A DNA stretch of 64,000 nucleotides from JAHZFN01 sp965149945 (GCA_965149945.1 CBCTTQ010000003.1:34574-98573), one strand, 5' to 3'. Shown: positions 50,837-59,820, numbered from the stretch's first letter. Program-made: numbers and translations. Notes: generated by a model not told the origin, from the sequence alone.

Positions 50837-51343
50837 CTAGCCTAAAATTTCTTCCACTGCTTTGCCGCGGAGTTTCGCAACTTCGTCAGCAGTTTTCAGG
50901 CTTTCCAGACCCTGCATGGTTGCTTTGACCATATTAATGGGGTTGTTGGAGCCGAGTGATTTGGTCAAAATATTGCTGATGCCGGCTGCTTCCAAAACCG
51001 CGCGCACAGGACCGCCGGCGATTACACCGGTACCGGGAGCGGCGGGTTTCAGCAAAACTCTGCCGGAGCCGTATTCACCGATAATTTCATGGGGAATGGT
51101 CGTGTTTTGTACCGGAACAGCGATCATGTTCTTTTTGGCGTCTTCCACACCTTTTCTGATTGCTTCCGGAACTTCACCGGCTTTCCCCATGCCGGCGCCG
51201 ACTTTGCCTTTTCCGTCACCAACAACCATCAACGCGCTAAACCGAAACCGACGACCGCCTTTTACAACTTTGGCGACGCGGTTGATATGCACGATTGTTT
51301 CAATCATTTCAGGAGCACCATCTTTGGTGTCTAATTTAACCAT
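50837..51343 (-). CDS. rpsE: 30S ribosomal protein S5
   Basis: The 168-residue protein has the double-stranded RNA-binding N-domain (RVAKVVKGGRRFRFSALMVVGDGKGKVG) and the C-domain with GPVRAVLEAAGISNILTKSLGSNN. S5 affects decoding accuracy. It is 18 bases after rplR. Confidence 0.97.
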   Translation of the reverse strand: MVKLDTKDGAPEMIETIVHINRVAKVVKGGRRFRFSALMVVGDGKGKVGAGMGKAGEVPEAIRKGVEDAKKNMIAVPVQNTTIPHEIIGEYGSGRVLLKPAAPGTGVIAGGPVRAVLEAAGISNILTKSLGSNNPINMVKATMQGLESLKTADEVAKLRGKAVEEILG

Positions 51344-51361
51344 CTGTTTACCTCCTATCCT

Positions 51362-51724
51362 TTAGAATTCCAAGCCGCCTTCTCTCGCACCATCAGCAAG
51401 AGCGGCAACTCGACCATGATACAGGAGACCACCGCGGTCAAACACCACTTCTTTGATGCCTTTTTCCGCGGCCTTTTCCGCCAGCAATTTGCCGACATTC
51501 TTTGCCGCTTCACAATTGCCGCCGTAAGCGCCTCTTAAAGAAGCGTCCAAAGTAGACGCGGCCGCCAATGTTTCGCCCTTGGTATCATCAATAATCTGGG
51601 CATAGATGTGTTTCGCGCTGCGGAACACGGCCAGTCTCGGGCAAGCAGCGGTACCGCTGATATTTTTACGAATGCGATAATGTTTTTTCGCACGAACAGC
51701 TTTACGGTTTACCTTTTTAAACAA
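51362..51724 (-). CDS. rplR: 50S ribosomal protein L18
   Basis: The 120-residue protein has RIRKNISGTAACPRLAVFRSAKHIYAQIIDD and ends FDRGGLLYHGRVAALADGAREGGLEF, the 5S rRNA-binding L18 pattern. A 102-base spacer to rplF holds no gene. Confidence 0.97.
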   Translation of the reverse strand: MFKKVNRKAVRAKKHYRIRKNISGTAACPRLAVFRSAKHIYAQIIDDTKGETLAAASTLDASLRGAYGGNCEAAKNVGKLLAEKAAEKGIKEVVFDRGGLLYHGRVAALADGAREGGLEF

Positions 51725-51826
51725 GGTTTTTCACTTCCTTCCGTCAACATCCCCTTTGGACGGTACTGTTACTCTCTTTTGGATTTCACTATCCGGCCGA
51801 GGATTCAACCAATTCTTAACCTAAGC

Positions 51827-52366
51827 TTATTTTGCACCGGTTTTACCGGCTTTGCGGCGAACATATTCGCCTTCGTAACGAATCCCTTTGCCTTTATAAG
51901 GTTCCGGCGGACGCACGGAACGCAGCTCCGCGGCAAAGACACCCAGTTTTTCTTTGTCATAGCCGGTCAGCGTGATTTTGGTGGGAGCAGGCACTTCAAT
52001 CTGAATACCTTCCGGGGCAGTATATTCTACAGGATGGGATTTTCCCACATTCAGCACTAACTTGTTGCCCTGCATCTGCGCACGGTAACCAACACCGACA
52101 ATTTCCAATTTCTTTTCAAACCCTTTGCTGACACCGGTCACCATGTTATTGATGAGGGCGCGGGTCAAACCGTGATACGCACGGTTTTGGGCTTCGTCAT
52201 CATGACGAGTTACAACAATCTCGTTGTCTTTGACTTCGACCGTGATAGGATCCACGACCGTTCTTGTCATCGTGCCTTTCGGACCTTTTACGGTAATATC
52301 CTGACCGTTCAAAGTCACTTCTACTCCGGCAGGAATAGCGATAGGCAGTTTGCCGATACGAGACAT
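51827..52366 (-). CDS. rplF: 50S ribosomal protein L6
   Basis: The 179-residue protein begins MSRIGKLPIAIPAGVEV and ends with RPPEPYKGKGIRYEGEYVRRKAGKT, the L6 signature. AGGAGG is eight bases before the ATG at 52366. Confidence 0.97.
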   Translation of the reverse strand: MSRIGKLPIAIPAGVEVTLNGQDITVKGPKGTMTRTVVDPITVEVKDNEIVVTRHDDEAQNRAYHGLTRALINNMVTGVSKGFEKKLEIVGVGYRAQMQGNKLVLNVGKSHPVEYTAPEGIQIEVPAPTKITLTGYDKEKLGVFAAELRSVRPPEPYKGKGIRYEGEYVRRKAGKTGAK

Positions 52367-52400
52367 GAAATACACCTCCTAATTGATTGCTCTCCGACGG

Positions 52401-52799
52401 TTACCATACGTAGCAAAGTACTTCGCCGCCCAAGCCTTCTTTGCGAGCTTTTCTATCAACCATCAAGCCCTTGGAGGTAGAAATGATGGCAATACCCAAA
52501 CCGCCCAATACTTTCGGCAATTCATCTTTACCAACATAAACCCTTAAACCGGGCTTGGAAATTCTCTTTAAGCCATTAATTACTTTTTCTCTGTTCGCGC
52601 CGTATTTCAGATAAACACGGATAACGCCTTGTTTGCCGTCTTCAATGTATTCCACATCTTTGATGAAACCTTCTTCTTTCAAGATTTCGGCCAAACCTTT
52701 TTTGGTTCTCGATGCGGGAATCTCTACTTTATCCATAAATACCATATTTGCATTGCGAATTCTGGTAAGGAAATCGGCAATAGGGTCAGTCATAACCAT
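52401..52799 (-). CDS. rpsH: 30S ribosomal protein S8
   Basis: The 132-residue protein has DPIADFLTRIRNANMV and GLGIAIISTSKGLMVDRKARKEGLGGEVLCYVW, typical S8. In many bacteria S8 represses the spc operon by binding its mRNA. AGGAGG precedes the start. Confidence 0.97.
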   Translation of the reverse strand: MVMTDPIADFLTRIRNANMVFMDKVEIPASRTKKGLAEILKEEGFIKDVEYIEDGKQGVIRVYLKYGANREKVINGLKRISKPGLRVYVGKDELPKVLGGLGIAIISTSKGLMVDRKARKEGLGGEVLCYVW

Positions 52800-52828
52800 A
52801 GGATAAACCTCCTTCCATCAGGTCCTGC

Positions 52829-53014
52829 CTACCAGCTCGATTTGGTAACGCCAGGAATTTCACCTTTATAAGCCAACTCACGGAAACAAACACGGCAAAT
52901 GCCGAATTTACGCATATACGCATGAGGACGGCCGCAGATTCTGCAGCGGTTATATGCTCTGACTTTAAATTTGGGTTCCCGTTGCTGCTTAGCAATCATC
53001 GATTTTTTAGCCAC
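52829..53014 (-). CDS. rpsN: 30S ribosomal protein S14, zinc type (rpsZ class)
   Basis: The 61-residue protein is the short zinc-binding S14 with CRICGRPHAYMRKFGICRVC supplying four Cys. The start is a GTG with AAGGGGGT upstream. Lack of a second, zinc-free S14 cannot be judged here. Confidence 0.96.
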   Translation of the reverse strand: MAKKSMIAKQQREPKFKVRAYNRCRICGRPHAYMRKFGICRVCFRELAYKGEIPGVTKSSW

Positions 53015-53044
53015 TAAATTACCCCCTTCATCTTTACCCGGGAA

Positions 53045-53587
53045 TTACTGTGCATAAGGCATGCCCATCAAGCCCAAAAGCTCTTTGCATTCCTCGTCGG
53101 TTTTGGCGCTGGTTACAAAGCAAACTTCCAAACCGCGCACACGGTCGATTTTTTCATAGTCGATTTCCGGGAAGATGAGCTGTTCTTTGATGCCCAAAGT
53201 GTAGTTGCCTCTGCCGTCAAAAGCTTTCGCGGAGACCCCTTTGAAGTCTCTTACACGAGGCAGGGACACAGAGATTAACTTGTCAACAAATTCATACATT
53301 CTTTCGCCGCGCAAAGTGACTTTACAGCCAATGCTCATGCCTTCACGAATTTTGAAAGCGGCGATAGATTTTTTCGCTTTGGTCACGATGGGTTTCTGAC
53401 CGGAGATTGCAGTCAGGTCAGAAACAGCGGCATCCAAAGCCTTGGGATCTTGGATAACTTCACCCAGACCCATATTAATCACTACCTTGTCCAGTTTGGG
53501 AATTTCCATCGGATTTTTGTAACCGAATTTTTCCTGGAGAAGGGAGCGGATTTCCGTATTGTAGCGTTCTTTCAGTCTGTTAGCCAT
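53045..53587 (-). CDS. rplE: 50S ribosomal protein L5
   Basis: The 180-residue protein has KVVINMGLGEVIQDPK, GQKPIVTKAKKSIAAFKIREGM and IFPEIDYEKIDRVRGLEV, typical L5, which binds 5S rRNA and contacts P-site tRNA. Confidence 0.97.
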   Translation of the reverse strand: MANRLKERYNTEIRSLLQEKFGYKNPMEIPKLDKVVINMGLGEVIQDPKALDAAVSDLTAISGQKPIVTKAKKSIAAFKIREGMSIGCKVTLRGERMYEFVDKLISVSLPRVRDFKGVSAKAFDGRGNYTLGIKEQLIFPEIDYEKIDRVRGLEVCFVTSAKTDEECKELLGLMGMPYAQ

Positions 53588-53612
53588 CTTCTATGACTCC
53601 TTTCTCCTTATC

Positions 53613-53918
53613 TTAGTCGAGTTTTGTTCCGCATTTCACGCAAACACGAGCATGGTCTTCTTTTCTGATGCGAACACCCTGTTTGCATTTGCTGCAATAA
53701 AGCATCACATTGGAAGCATCGATGAAAGCTTCTTTGTTCATGATGCCGCCCTGCGGGTTCGCCTGGGTAGGTTTCTGATGTTTGTGCACCATAGCCACTT
53801 TTTCAACCATCACTTTGCCTTTTTTGGTGTCCACAGCCAAAACTTTGCCCTGAACGCCGGCATCCTTTCCCGCAATGACTACAACTGTATCATCTTTTTT
53901 AATGTGCAATTTCGTCAT
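53613..53918 (-). CDS. rplX: 50S ribosomal protein L24
   Basis: The 101-residue KOW protein has DDTVVVIAGKDAGVQGKVLAV and KCGTKLD at the C-terminus, with four Cys (YCSKC and CVKC) that may bind zinc. I start at the ATG at 53918, eight bases after GGGAGG; a GTG three codons earlier is part of the binding site. Confidence 0.95.
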   Translation of the reverse strand: MTKLHIKKDDTVVVIAGKDAGVQGKVLAVDTKKGKVMVEKVAMVHKHQKPTQANPQGGIMNKEAFIDASNVMLYCSKCKQGVRIRKEDHARVCVKCGTKLD

Positions 53919-53936
53919 CTTATTCACCTCCCAGCC

Positions 53937-54305
53937 TTAAAGCACTTCCGGAGCCAGAGAGATGATTTTCATGAAATCTCTGTCTCTGAGTTCACGAGCA
54001 ACAGGCCCGAAGATACGAGTGCCGCGCGGCTGGCCTTGATCATCAACAATAACGGCGGAATTTTCATCAAAACGGATGAAAGAACCGTCCGGACGTTTAA
54101 TCGGTTTTTTGGTGCGGACTACGACAGCGCGTACCACATCCCCCTTTTTCACTACGCCGTTGGGAGTTGCTACCTTCACAGAGCAGATGATCAAATCCCC
54201 AACGCTGGCATAGCGGCGGCGGGAACCGCCCAAAACTTTAATGCAAAGGAGTTCCTTCGCACCAGTGTTGTCACCAACTTTTAATCTGGTTTCGGCTTGA
54301 ATCAT
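53937..54305 (-). CDS. rplN: 50S ribosomal protein L14
   Basis: The 122-residue protein begins MIQAETRLKVGDNTGAKELLC and has SVKVATPNGVVKKGDVVRAVVVRTKK, typical L14 at the subunit interface. Confidence 0.97.
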   Translation of the reverse strand: MIQAETRLKVGDNTGAKELLCIKVLGGSRRRYASVGDLIICSVKVATPNGVVKKGDVVRAVVVRTKKPIKRPDGSFIRFDENSAVIVDDQGQPRGTRIFGPVARELRDRDFMKIISLAPEVL

Positions 54306-54338
54306 TAAAAAGCCGCCCCCTTTCTTGATTCTTCCATA

Positions 54339-54596
54339 CTATACAATCGGAGCTTTTTCAATAATTTTGAAAAGCCTCCAGTTTTTGTCCTTCGACAAAG
54401 GTCTTGTTTCAACAATGGCCACCTTATCACCGATACGAGCTTCATTATTTTCGTCATGAGCCTTATACTTTTTGCCGGTTCGAATAATTTTGCCGTAAAG
54501 AGGATGAGCCACGCGTGTTTCCACACGCACAACAATGGTTTTATCCATCTTGTCGCTAGTCACAATCCCAATGAGAGATTTACGAGCTTTTCTCAT
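54339..54596 (-). CDS. rpsQ: 30S ribosomal protein S17
   Basis: The 85-residue OB-fold protein has LIGIVTSDKMDKTIVVRVETRVAHPLYGKI and GDKVAIVETRPLSKDKNWRL, typical S17. It is 21 bases after rpmC. Confidence 0.97.
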   Translation of the reverse strand: MRKARKSLIGIVTSDKMDKTIVVRVETRVAHPLYGKIIRTGKKYKAHDENNEARIGDKVAIVETRPLSKDKNWRLFKIIEKAPIV

Positions 54597-54617
54597 GTTA
54601 TGCTTCTCCTTTCAGGC

Positions 54618-54815
54618 TTATGCGTTTTTGAGTTCTCTTTCACGAATAACGGTTTTTACTCGTGCCATATCCTTTTTAACACCTTTGATAACAGCAGGGT
54701 TTTCTAATTGCCCGGTGGCTGCTCTAAAACGAAGGTTAAAAAGTTCAGTTTTCAGATCGGCTACTTTCTGGACCAATTCTTCATCGGAAAAATCACGCAA
54801 ATCTTTAGCCTTCAT
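54618..54815 (-). CDS. rpmC: 50S ribosomal protein L29
   Basis: The 65-residue helical protein has LRDFSDEELVQKVADLKTELFNLRFRAATGQLENP, the L29 signature at the peptide exit tunnel. It overlaps rplP by one base. Confidence 0.96.
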   Translation of the reverse strand: MKAKDLRDFSDEELVQKVADLKTELFNLRFRAATGQLENPAVIKGVKKDMARVKTVIRERELKNA

Positions 54816-55240
54816 TAATTTTCACCTACCCCTTCCTCGCGTTTCACAAACTTGCACTTGCAGGGCAGTTTATGAGCGGCCAAACGCATGGCCTCGCGTG
54901 CTGTTTCTTCAGGAACACCGGCGATTTCAAACATCACCTTGCCTGGTTTTGCTACCGCTACCCAGAACTCCGGAGCGCCTTTCCCGGAACCCATACGAGT
55001 ATCCGCGGGTTTTTTGGTAACAGGTTTGTGGGGGAACAGTTTAATCCAAACTTTCCCGCCGCGTTTTGTATAACGGGTCATCGCAATACGAGCCGCTTCA
55101 ATCTGGCGGCTGGTGATCCAAGAGGCTTCTGTAGCCTGCAGACCATAATCTCCGTATGCAACAAAATTTCCTTTATGCGCATCGCCTTTCATACGGCCAC
55201 GGTGCTGGCGGCGATATTTCACTCTTTTCGGTAATAACAT
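54815..55240 (-). CDS. rplP: 50S ribosomal protein L16
   Basis: The 141-residue protein begins MLLPKRVKYRRQHRGRMKG and has RMGSGKGAPEFWVAVAKPGKVMFEI, typical L16 near the A site. It abuts rpsC. Confidence 0.97.
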   Translation of the reverse strand: MLLPKRVKYRRQHRGRMKGDAHKGNFVAYGDYGLQATEASWITSRQIEAARIAMTRYTKRGGKVWIKLFPHKPVTKKPADTRMGSGKGAPEFWVAVAKPGKVMFEIAGVPEETAREAMRLAAHKLPCKCKFVKREEGVGEN

Positions 55241-55954
55241 TTACGCGCCCTCCTCCGTACCTTTTCTGCGATTTCTCGGTCTGCGGGAACGTCTTTCCTC
55301 CCGAGTTTCCTGCACGGGAACCGGTCTGCCGCCCAAGATTTCGCCTTTATAAATCCAAACTTTTACGCCGATCTTACCATAAGTGGTGTTTGCTTCCGCG
55401 GTAGCGTAATCAATATCCGCTCTCAATGTGTGCAGAGGAACCTTCCCGTCGGAAATCCATTCCGTGCGGGCGATTTCCGCGCCGCCCAAACGACCGGAAC
55501 ACATGATTTTGATACCTTGAGCGCCCATTCTCATCGATCTGCCGACAGTCTGTTTCATCGCGCGGCGGAAAGACACACGTTTTTCCAAAGACTGCGCGAC
55601 GCTTTCAGCCACCAGCTGCGCGTCCAATTCGGGACGTTTTACTTCGGTGATGTTGATGTTCACCCGTTTGCCGGTCATGGCTTCCAGTTCTTTTCTGAGC
55701 ACTTCCACTTCCGCGCCGCCGCGACCGATCACGATACCGGGCTTCGCGGTCAGAATGTTTACTTTGATTCGGTTGGCGGCCCGTTCAATTTCCACACGGG
55801 AGATACCGGTCGCATATAATTTTTTCTTTAAATATTGACGAATACGAAAATCTTCCAACAAATAGTCGGAGTATTCTTTGTCAGCGTACCAACGGGAATC
55901 CCAGTTTTTGATTACGCCAACCCGTAAACCTTTAGGATTAACCTTTTGTCCCAC
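55241..55954 (-). CDS. rpsC: 30S ribosomal protein S3
   Basis: The 237-residue protein has the KH domain (KPGIVIGRGGAEVEVLRKEL) and the S3 C-domain (GRLGGAEIARTEW, YATAEANTTYGKIGVKVWIYKGE), ending in an Arg-rich tail. It lines the mRNA entry tunnel. Confidence 0.97.
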   Translation of the reverse strand: MGQKVNPKGLRVGVIKNWDSRWYADKEYSDYLLEDFRIRQYLKKKLYATGISRVEIERAANRIKVNILTAKPGIVIGRGGAEVEVLRKELEAMTGKRVNINITEVKRPELDAQLVAESVAQSLEKRVSFRRAMKQTVGRSMRMGAQGIKIMCSGRLGGAEIARTEWISDGKVPLHTLRADIDYATAEANTTYGKIGVKVWIYKGEILGGRPVPVQETREERRSRRPRNRRKGTEEGA

Positions 55955-55957
55955 TGT

Positions 55958-56299
55958 TTAATCCTCCTCCTTTTCAGCAACAACCACGGTAATGTGGCTG
56001 GTGCGGTGTACCATTCTGTCGGCACGGCCCCGCGCTCTCGGTTTAAAGCGTTTCAGGGAAGGCCCCTGATTCACAATTGCCGATTTCACGATAAGACTGT
56101 TTCTATCTAAATCCAAATTATTTTCTGCGTTTGCTGCGGCAGAAAGCATCACTTTGTTGATGATGTCACTAGCCTTATTGGGTGTGTAGCGGAGAATGGC
56201 TTCAGCTTCACGAATATCTTTGCCCACGATGGTTCTCGCGACCAGACGGGCTTTACGCGGAGATACACGTACGAATTTAGCAAGTGCTTTTGCCTCCAT
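55958..56299 (-). CDS. rplV: 50S ribosomal protein L22
   Basis: The 113-residue protein has RVSPRKARLVARTIVGKD and KRFKPRARGRADRMVHRTSHITVVV, the L22 beta-hairpin that lines the exit tunnel. The gap to rpsC is three bases. Confidence 0.97.
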   Translation of the reverse strand: MEAKALAKFVRVSPRKARLVARTIVGKDIREAEAILRYTPNKASDIINKVMLSAAANAENNLDLDRNSLIVKSAIVNQGPSLKRFKPRARGRADRMVHRTSHITVVVAEKEED

Positions 56300-56322
56300 G
56301 GATTGACTACCCCCTCTCGAAA

Positions 56323-56604
56323 CTATCTGAGACCCGAAGATTTTTCGGATTTGGCATGACCGCGGAATGTGCGGGTCTGAACAAATTCGCCCAGTTTATG
56401 GCCAACCATATCTTCGGTAATATATACAGGAACATGTTTTCTGCCATCATGCACCGCGATGGTATGTTCAACCATTTGCGGAAAGATGGTGGAACGGCGA
56501 GACCAAGTCTTGATCACAGACTTGTTGCCGGATTCATTCATGGCTTCGATCTTTGCCAAAAGTTTCGGTTCACAATATGGACCTTTTTTGATGGATCTAC
56601 CCAC
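56323..56604 (-). CDS. rpsS: 30S ribosomal protein S19
   Basis: The 93-residue protein begins MGRSIKKGPYCEPKLLAKI and has RRSTIFPQMVEHTIAVHDGRKHVPVYI, typical S19 in the 30S head. Confidence 0.97.
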   Translation of the reverse strand: MGRSIKKGPYCEPKLLAKIEAMNESGNKSVIKTWSRRSTIFPQMVEHTIAVHDGRKHVPVYITEDMVGHKLGEFVQTRTFRGHAKSEKSSGLR

Positions 56605-56631
56605 TCTGTTTGCCTCCTTCCTTACACACGA

Positions 56632-57459
56632 TTATTTCGTGCGGCGACGAATGATCAATTTGTTGGATTGTTTCTTGGTGTCGCGGGTTTTCATACCCAG
56701 CGCGGGTTTACCCCAAGGAGTAACGGGGTTACGACCAACGGGCGAACGACCTTCCCCACCACCGTGCGGGTGGTCGTTGGGGTTCATTACAACACCGCGG
56801 TTTGCCGGGCGGATACCCAGCCAACGCATACGGCCGGCTTTCCCGATATTGATATTCGCCTGGTCTGCATTGCCGACCACACCGATGGTGGCTTTGCAGC
56901 CAATGGGAACTTTGCGCATTTCGCCGGAAGGCAGGCGCAGAGTCGCGTATTTTTCGTCTTTGGCCATCAGCTGTACGGAAGATCCGGCGGAACGCGCCAT
57001 CTGACCGCCGCAGCCGACTCTCATTTCCACATTGTGTACCATGGTACCAACGGGAATGTTGGCCAAGGGCAAAGCATTGCCCACTTTAATATCCGCTTCC
57101 GGACCGGAAACGACCATATCGCCCACTTTGATGCCTTCGGGAGCCAGAATGTATCTTTTGGCGCCGTCCAGGTAATGCAGCAACGCGATGTTGGCGGTAC
57201 GATTGGGATCGTATTCAATGGTCGCGACTTTTGCCGGAACCGTATCTTTATCTCTTTTGAAATCAATGACGCGGTACATTCTCTTGTGACCGCCGCCACG
57301 ATGTCTGAGGGTCAAACGACCCTGGTTATTACGACCGCCGCTTTTGGTCAACGGCCGCAGCAGGGAACGTTCCGGGGTGGAAGCAGTAATTTCTTCGAAT
57401 GTAGAAACTGTCATCCCACGCCGACCCGGTGAGGTTGGATTGTATTTTTTAATACCCAT
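56632..57459 (-). CDS. rplB: 50S ribosomal protein L2
   Basis: The 275-residue protein has GGGHKRMYRVIDFKRDK and NPNDHPHGGGEGRSPVGRNPVTPWGKP, the region near the peptidyl-transferase centre that holds the conserved His. Length is standard. Confidence 0.98.
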   Translation of the reverse strand: MGIKKYNPTSPGRRGMTVSTFEEITASTPERSLLRPLTKSGGRNNQGRLTLRHRGGGHKRMYRVIDFKRDKDTVPAKVATIEYDPNRTANIALLHYLDGAKRYILAPEGIKVGDMVVSGPEADIKVGNALPLANIPVGTMVHNVEMRVGCGGQMARSAGSSVQLMAKDEKYATLRLPSGEMRKVPIGCKATIGVVGNADQANINIGKAGRMRWLGIRPANRGVVMNPNDHPHGGGEGRSPVGRNPVTPWGKPALGMKTRDTKKQSNKLIIRRRTK

Positions 57460-57481
57460 TTAAACCAACTGCCTCCTTCTC

Positions 57482-57769
57482 TTACAGTCCACTGAAAACT
57501 TCGATTTTATCGCCAGCCTTTAAGGTGACGATGGCTTTTTTGGTATTAGGGCGTCTGCCTTCGAAACGACCCATTCTTTTGAGTTTACCTTTTTGGTTGC
57601 GCGTATTCACATCAACCACGGTCACATCAAAGATTTCTTCTACCGCTTTTTTGATTTCGGTTTTGTTGGCGTCTTTCGCCACAAAAAAGGTATATTTATC
57701 GTTTTCCATCAAAGCGATGGTTTTTTCGGAAATCATCGGTTTGATCAAAACGTCGTAAGGGCTACGCAT
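57482..57769 (-). CDS. rplW: 50S ribosomal protein L23
   Basis: The 95-residue protein has DVLIKPMISEKTIALMENDKYTFFVAKDANKTEIKKAVEEIF, typical L23, the docking site for trigger factor and SRP. It overlaps the end of rplD by eight bases. Confidence 0.97.
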   Translation of the reverse strand: MRSPYDVLIKPMISEKTIALMENDKYTFFVAKDANKTEIKKAVEEIFDVTVVDVNTRNQKGKLKRMGRFEGRRPNTKKAIVTLKAGDKIEVFSGL

Positions 57770-58382
57770 TGGTCAGCACCTCCTCCAGATGCGCCACGGC
57801 ATCTTTGGTCAAAATCACTTTGCCGTGGTTCAGCACATTGTAAACATTCACGCCTGTGGCGGCAACGGGTTCAACGCCGACAATATTGCGGGCGGAGCGC
57901 ACCGCGTTTTCTTCCGCGCCGACCATCAACGCGTTGGCGGCATCCAATTTCGCCAAAACGCTCACCATTTCTTTGGTTTTAGGCGCGGCCATTTCCAGCT
58001 TGTCTACAACAACCAGCTCACCGGCCTGCATTTTAGCGCTCAAAGCGGAAGCCAAGGCGATTCTTCTTTGTTTTTTCGGCATGGAAAAACCATAGGATCT
58101 CGGTGTGGGACCAAACACCGTTCCGCCGCCGACCCAAATGGGAGAACGACTGGAGCCGGCTCTGGCATGACCGGTTCCTTTTTGCCGATAAGGTTTTTTG
58201 CCACCACCGCTGACCGCGGAGCGATTCTTTACCGCGTGCGTGCCGCGGCGTAAAGAAGCCAAATAAAGCACAACTGCCTGATGCATCAAACCTTCGTTAA
58301 TTTCACGATTGAACACGGAATCATTAAGCTCCATCTGCTCAACTTCTTTTCCTTCCATGTCAAGAACTGCAATTTTAGTCAT
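57762..58382 (-). CDS. rplD: 50S ribosomal protein L4
   Basis: The 206-residue protein has RRGTHAVKNRSAVSGGGKKPYRQKGTGHARAGSSRSPIWVGGG, the tunnel-lining loop of L4. L4 often controls the S10 operon in other bacteria; no such site is provable here. Confidence 0.97.
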   Translation of the reverse strand: MTKIAVLDMEGKEVEQMELNDSVFNREINEGLMHQAVVLYLASLRRGTHAVKNRSAVSGGGKKPYRQKGTGHARAGSSRSPIWVGGGTVFGPTPRSYGFSMPKKQRRIALASALSAKMQAGELVVVDKLEMAAPKTKEMVSVLAKLDAANALMVGAEENAVRSARNIVGVEPVAATGVNVYNVLNHGKVILTKDAVAHLEEVLTNA

Positions 58383-58405
58383 GTTTATCCTCCTTTCCAG
58401 CGGTT

Positions 58406-59032
58406 TTATTCAGCTGCTTTCACAGCGGATTTTACATAAACAAGACCTTTTTTAGGACCGGGAACGGCGCCTTTTACCAGGATCATGTTTTTATCAGCGT
58501 CAACTCTGATTACTTCCAGATTCTGCACGGTCACTCTTTCTCCGCCCATCCGGCCGGGAGATTTTTTACCTTTGAAAACACGGGCGGGACCTTTGGCGCC
58601 GGCGGAAGCCGGGCGACGGTGGTTTTTGCTGCCGTGTCCCATGGGGCCGCGTTTAAAGCCCCATCTTTTGATGGTGCCGGCAAAGCCTTTCCCTTTGGAA
58701 GTTCCTTCGATGTCTACTTTTTCGCCCTGAGCGAAAAGATCAACTTTCAGTTCGGAACCGGGCTGAAATTCGCTGGCGTCATCCACGCGCATTTCTCTGA
58801 CATAACGCAGAGGTTCTACGCCGTATTTCGCGTAATGACCGGTTTGCGGTTTGTTGGGTTTACGGAGCGTTCCGTACCCAATCTGAACAGCTTCATAACC
58901 GTCCGTAGCGGCGGTTTTGACTTGAGAAACAAAGCAGGGGCCGGCTTCAATTACAGTAACGGGAATCAATTTGCCGTCGTCTGTGAAAATCTGACTCATG
59001 CCAAGCTTTCTGCCGATTAACATTTTTGGCAT
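58406..59032 (-). CDS. rplC: 50S ribosomal protein L3
   Basis: The 208-residue protein begins MLIGRKLGMSQIFTDDGKLIPVTVIEAGP after MPK and has KGFAGTIKRWGFKRGPMGHGSKNHRRPAS, the L3 loop near the catalytic centre. A hairpin-containing spacer of 123 bases separates it from rpsJ. Confidence 0.97.
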   Translation of the reverse strand: MPKMLIGRKLGMSQIFTDDGKLIPVTVIEAGPCFVSQVKTAATDGYEAVQIGYGTLRKPNKPQTGHYAKYGVEPLRYVREMRVDDASEFQPGSELKVDLFAQGEKVDIEGTSKGKGFAGTIKRWGFKRGPMGHGSKNHRRPASAGAKGPARVFKGKKSPGRMGGERVTVQNLEVIRVDADKNMILVKGAVPGPKKGLVYVKSAVKAAE

Positions 59033-59091
59033 CTTTTTACACCTCCAAATTTTAAAATCGAGTTACGGTCATGCCAAACCGCATTGCTCGA

Positions 59092-59148
59092 AGCGCCATA
59101 CGGTGCGGGTTTCCTCTGTACACGCTACCGTGTGTTTCTTATGGCGCT
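59092..59148 (-). promoter_or_regulatory. Long stem-loop between rpsJ and rplC
   Basis: AGCGCCATA (59092-59100) pairs perfectly with TATGGCGCT (59140-59148), enclosing a second hairpin ACACG-CTAC-CGTGT (59120-59133). Ribosomal genes here are normally 10-30 bases apart, so a 123-base gap with strong structure suggests an mRNA processing or regulatory element. Confidence 0.5.
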
Positions 59149-59155
59149 GTATCCA

Positions 59156-59464
59156 TTACGCCTTGATTTCAATATCCACGCCGGACGGCAGGTCCAAACG
59201 CATCAAAGAATCAACGGTTTTAGGAGTCGCTTCTAAAATGTCAATAAGTCTTTTATGCGTTCTCATTTCGAATTGTTCGCGAGAATCCTTATTGACATGG
59301 GGAGAACGCAAAATGGTATAAATGTTTTTTTCCGTCGGCAAGGGAATGGGACCGGAAACATTCGCACCTGTTCTCTTTGCTGTATCCACAATCTGAGAAG
59401 CAGACAAATCCAGCAGTTTGTGATCGTATGCTTTCAGACGGATACGGATTTTTTGTTTAGCCAT
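59156..59464 (-). CDS. rpsJ: 30S ribosomal protein S10
   Basis: The 102-residue protein has IRIRLKAYDHKLLDLSASQIVDTAKRTGANVSGPIPLPTEK, typical S10/NusE. It heads the cluster under its own promoter. The fusA-tuf genes that precede rpsJ in many Bacillota are not next to it here; metQ is. Confidence 0.98.
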   Translation of the reverse strand: MAKQKIRIRLKAYDHKLLDLSASQIVDTAKRTGANVSGPIPLPTEKNIYTILRSPHVNKDSREQFEMRTHKRLIDILEATPKTVDSLMRLDLPSGVDIEIKA

Positions 59465-59596
59465 TCAATTTACCTCCTTATTCGCCCGCATTGACTACGG
59501 ACTCGCTCCGTGGAAAAACCGCCTGCAAAATGGCCTCTAGCAGACGCAACCTCCCACATCATCGCTGATCATTTTCTCGAGGGCACATGCCCCACT
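59465..59596 (-). promoter_or_regulatory. 5' leader of the S10 operon
   Basis: The predicted leader of about 132 bases has a GGGAGGTTGCG segment, a CTGC/GCAG stem and an ACGGA-GCGAG-TCCGT hairpin before the ribosome binding site AAGGAGG. It may be a regulatory leader. I cannot name a family. Confidence 0.4.
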
Positions 59597-59602
59597 CGAT
59601 AT

Positions 59603-59631
59603 ATTCTAGCACAAAAAGTCAAGAGACACAA
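59603..59631 (-). promoter_or_regulatory. Promoter of the S10 ribosomal operon
   Basis: On the minus strand, TAGAAT (59603-59608) has a TGC extension just upstream (extended -10) and TTGTGT (59626-59631) 17 bases away. Confidence 0.55.
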
Positions 59632-59820
59632 GGGTTTTCAGTAATTTTTTCCTCCATTTTCCGTTTTTTTCTTCTTATTGCGGCGGGTTCTTCGAATCCT
59701 ATATGTTTCCCCTCGCCAATCCCATATCCGACAAGAAGCAAAACCGCTCAAAGAAGAAGCAAAAAGAATTTAATAAATCGAAACAAATTCTTCCGGGCCG
59801 CCTACACACTTCTCCTTATA
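59632..59820. other. Intergenic DNA between metQ terminator and S10 promoter
   Basis: This stretch has A/T-rich runs and no frame with a ribosome binding site. I see no gene or known RNA. Confidence 0.5.
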
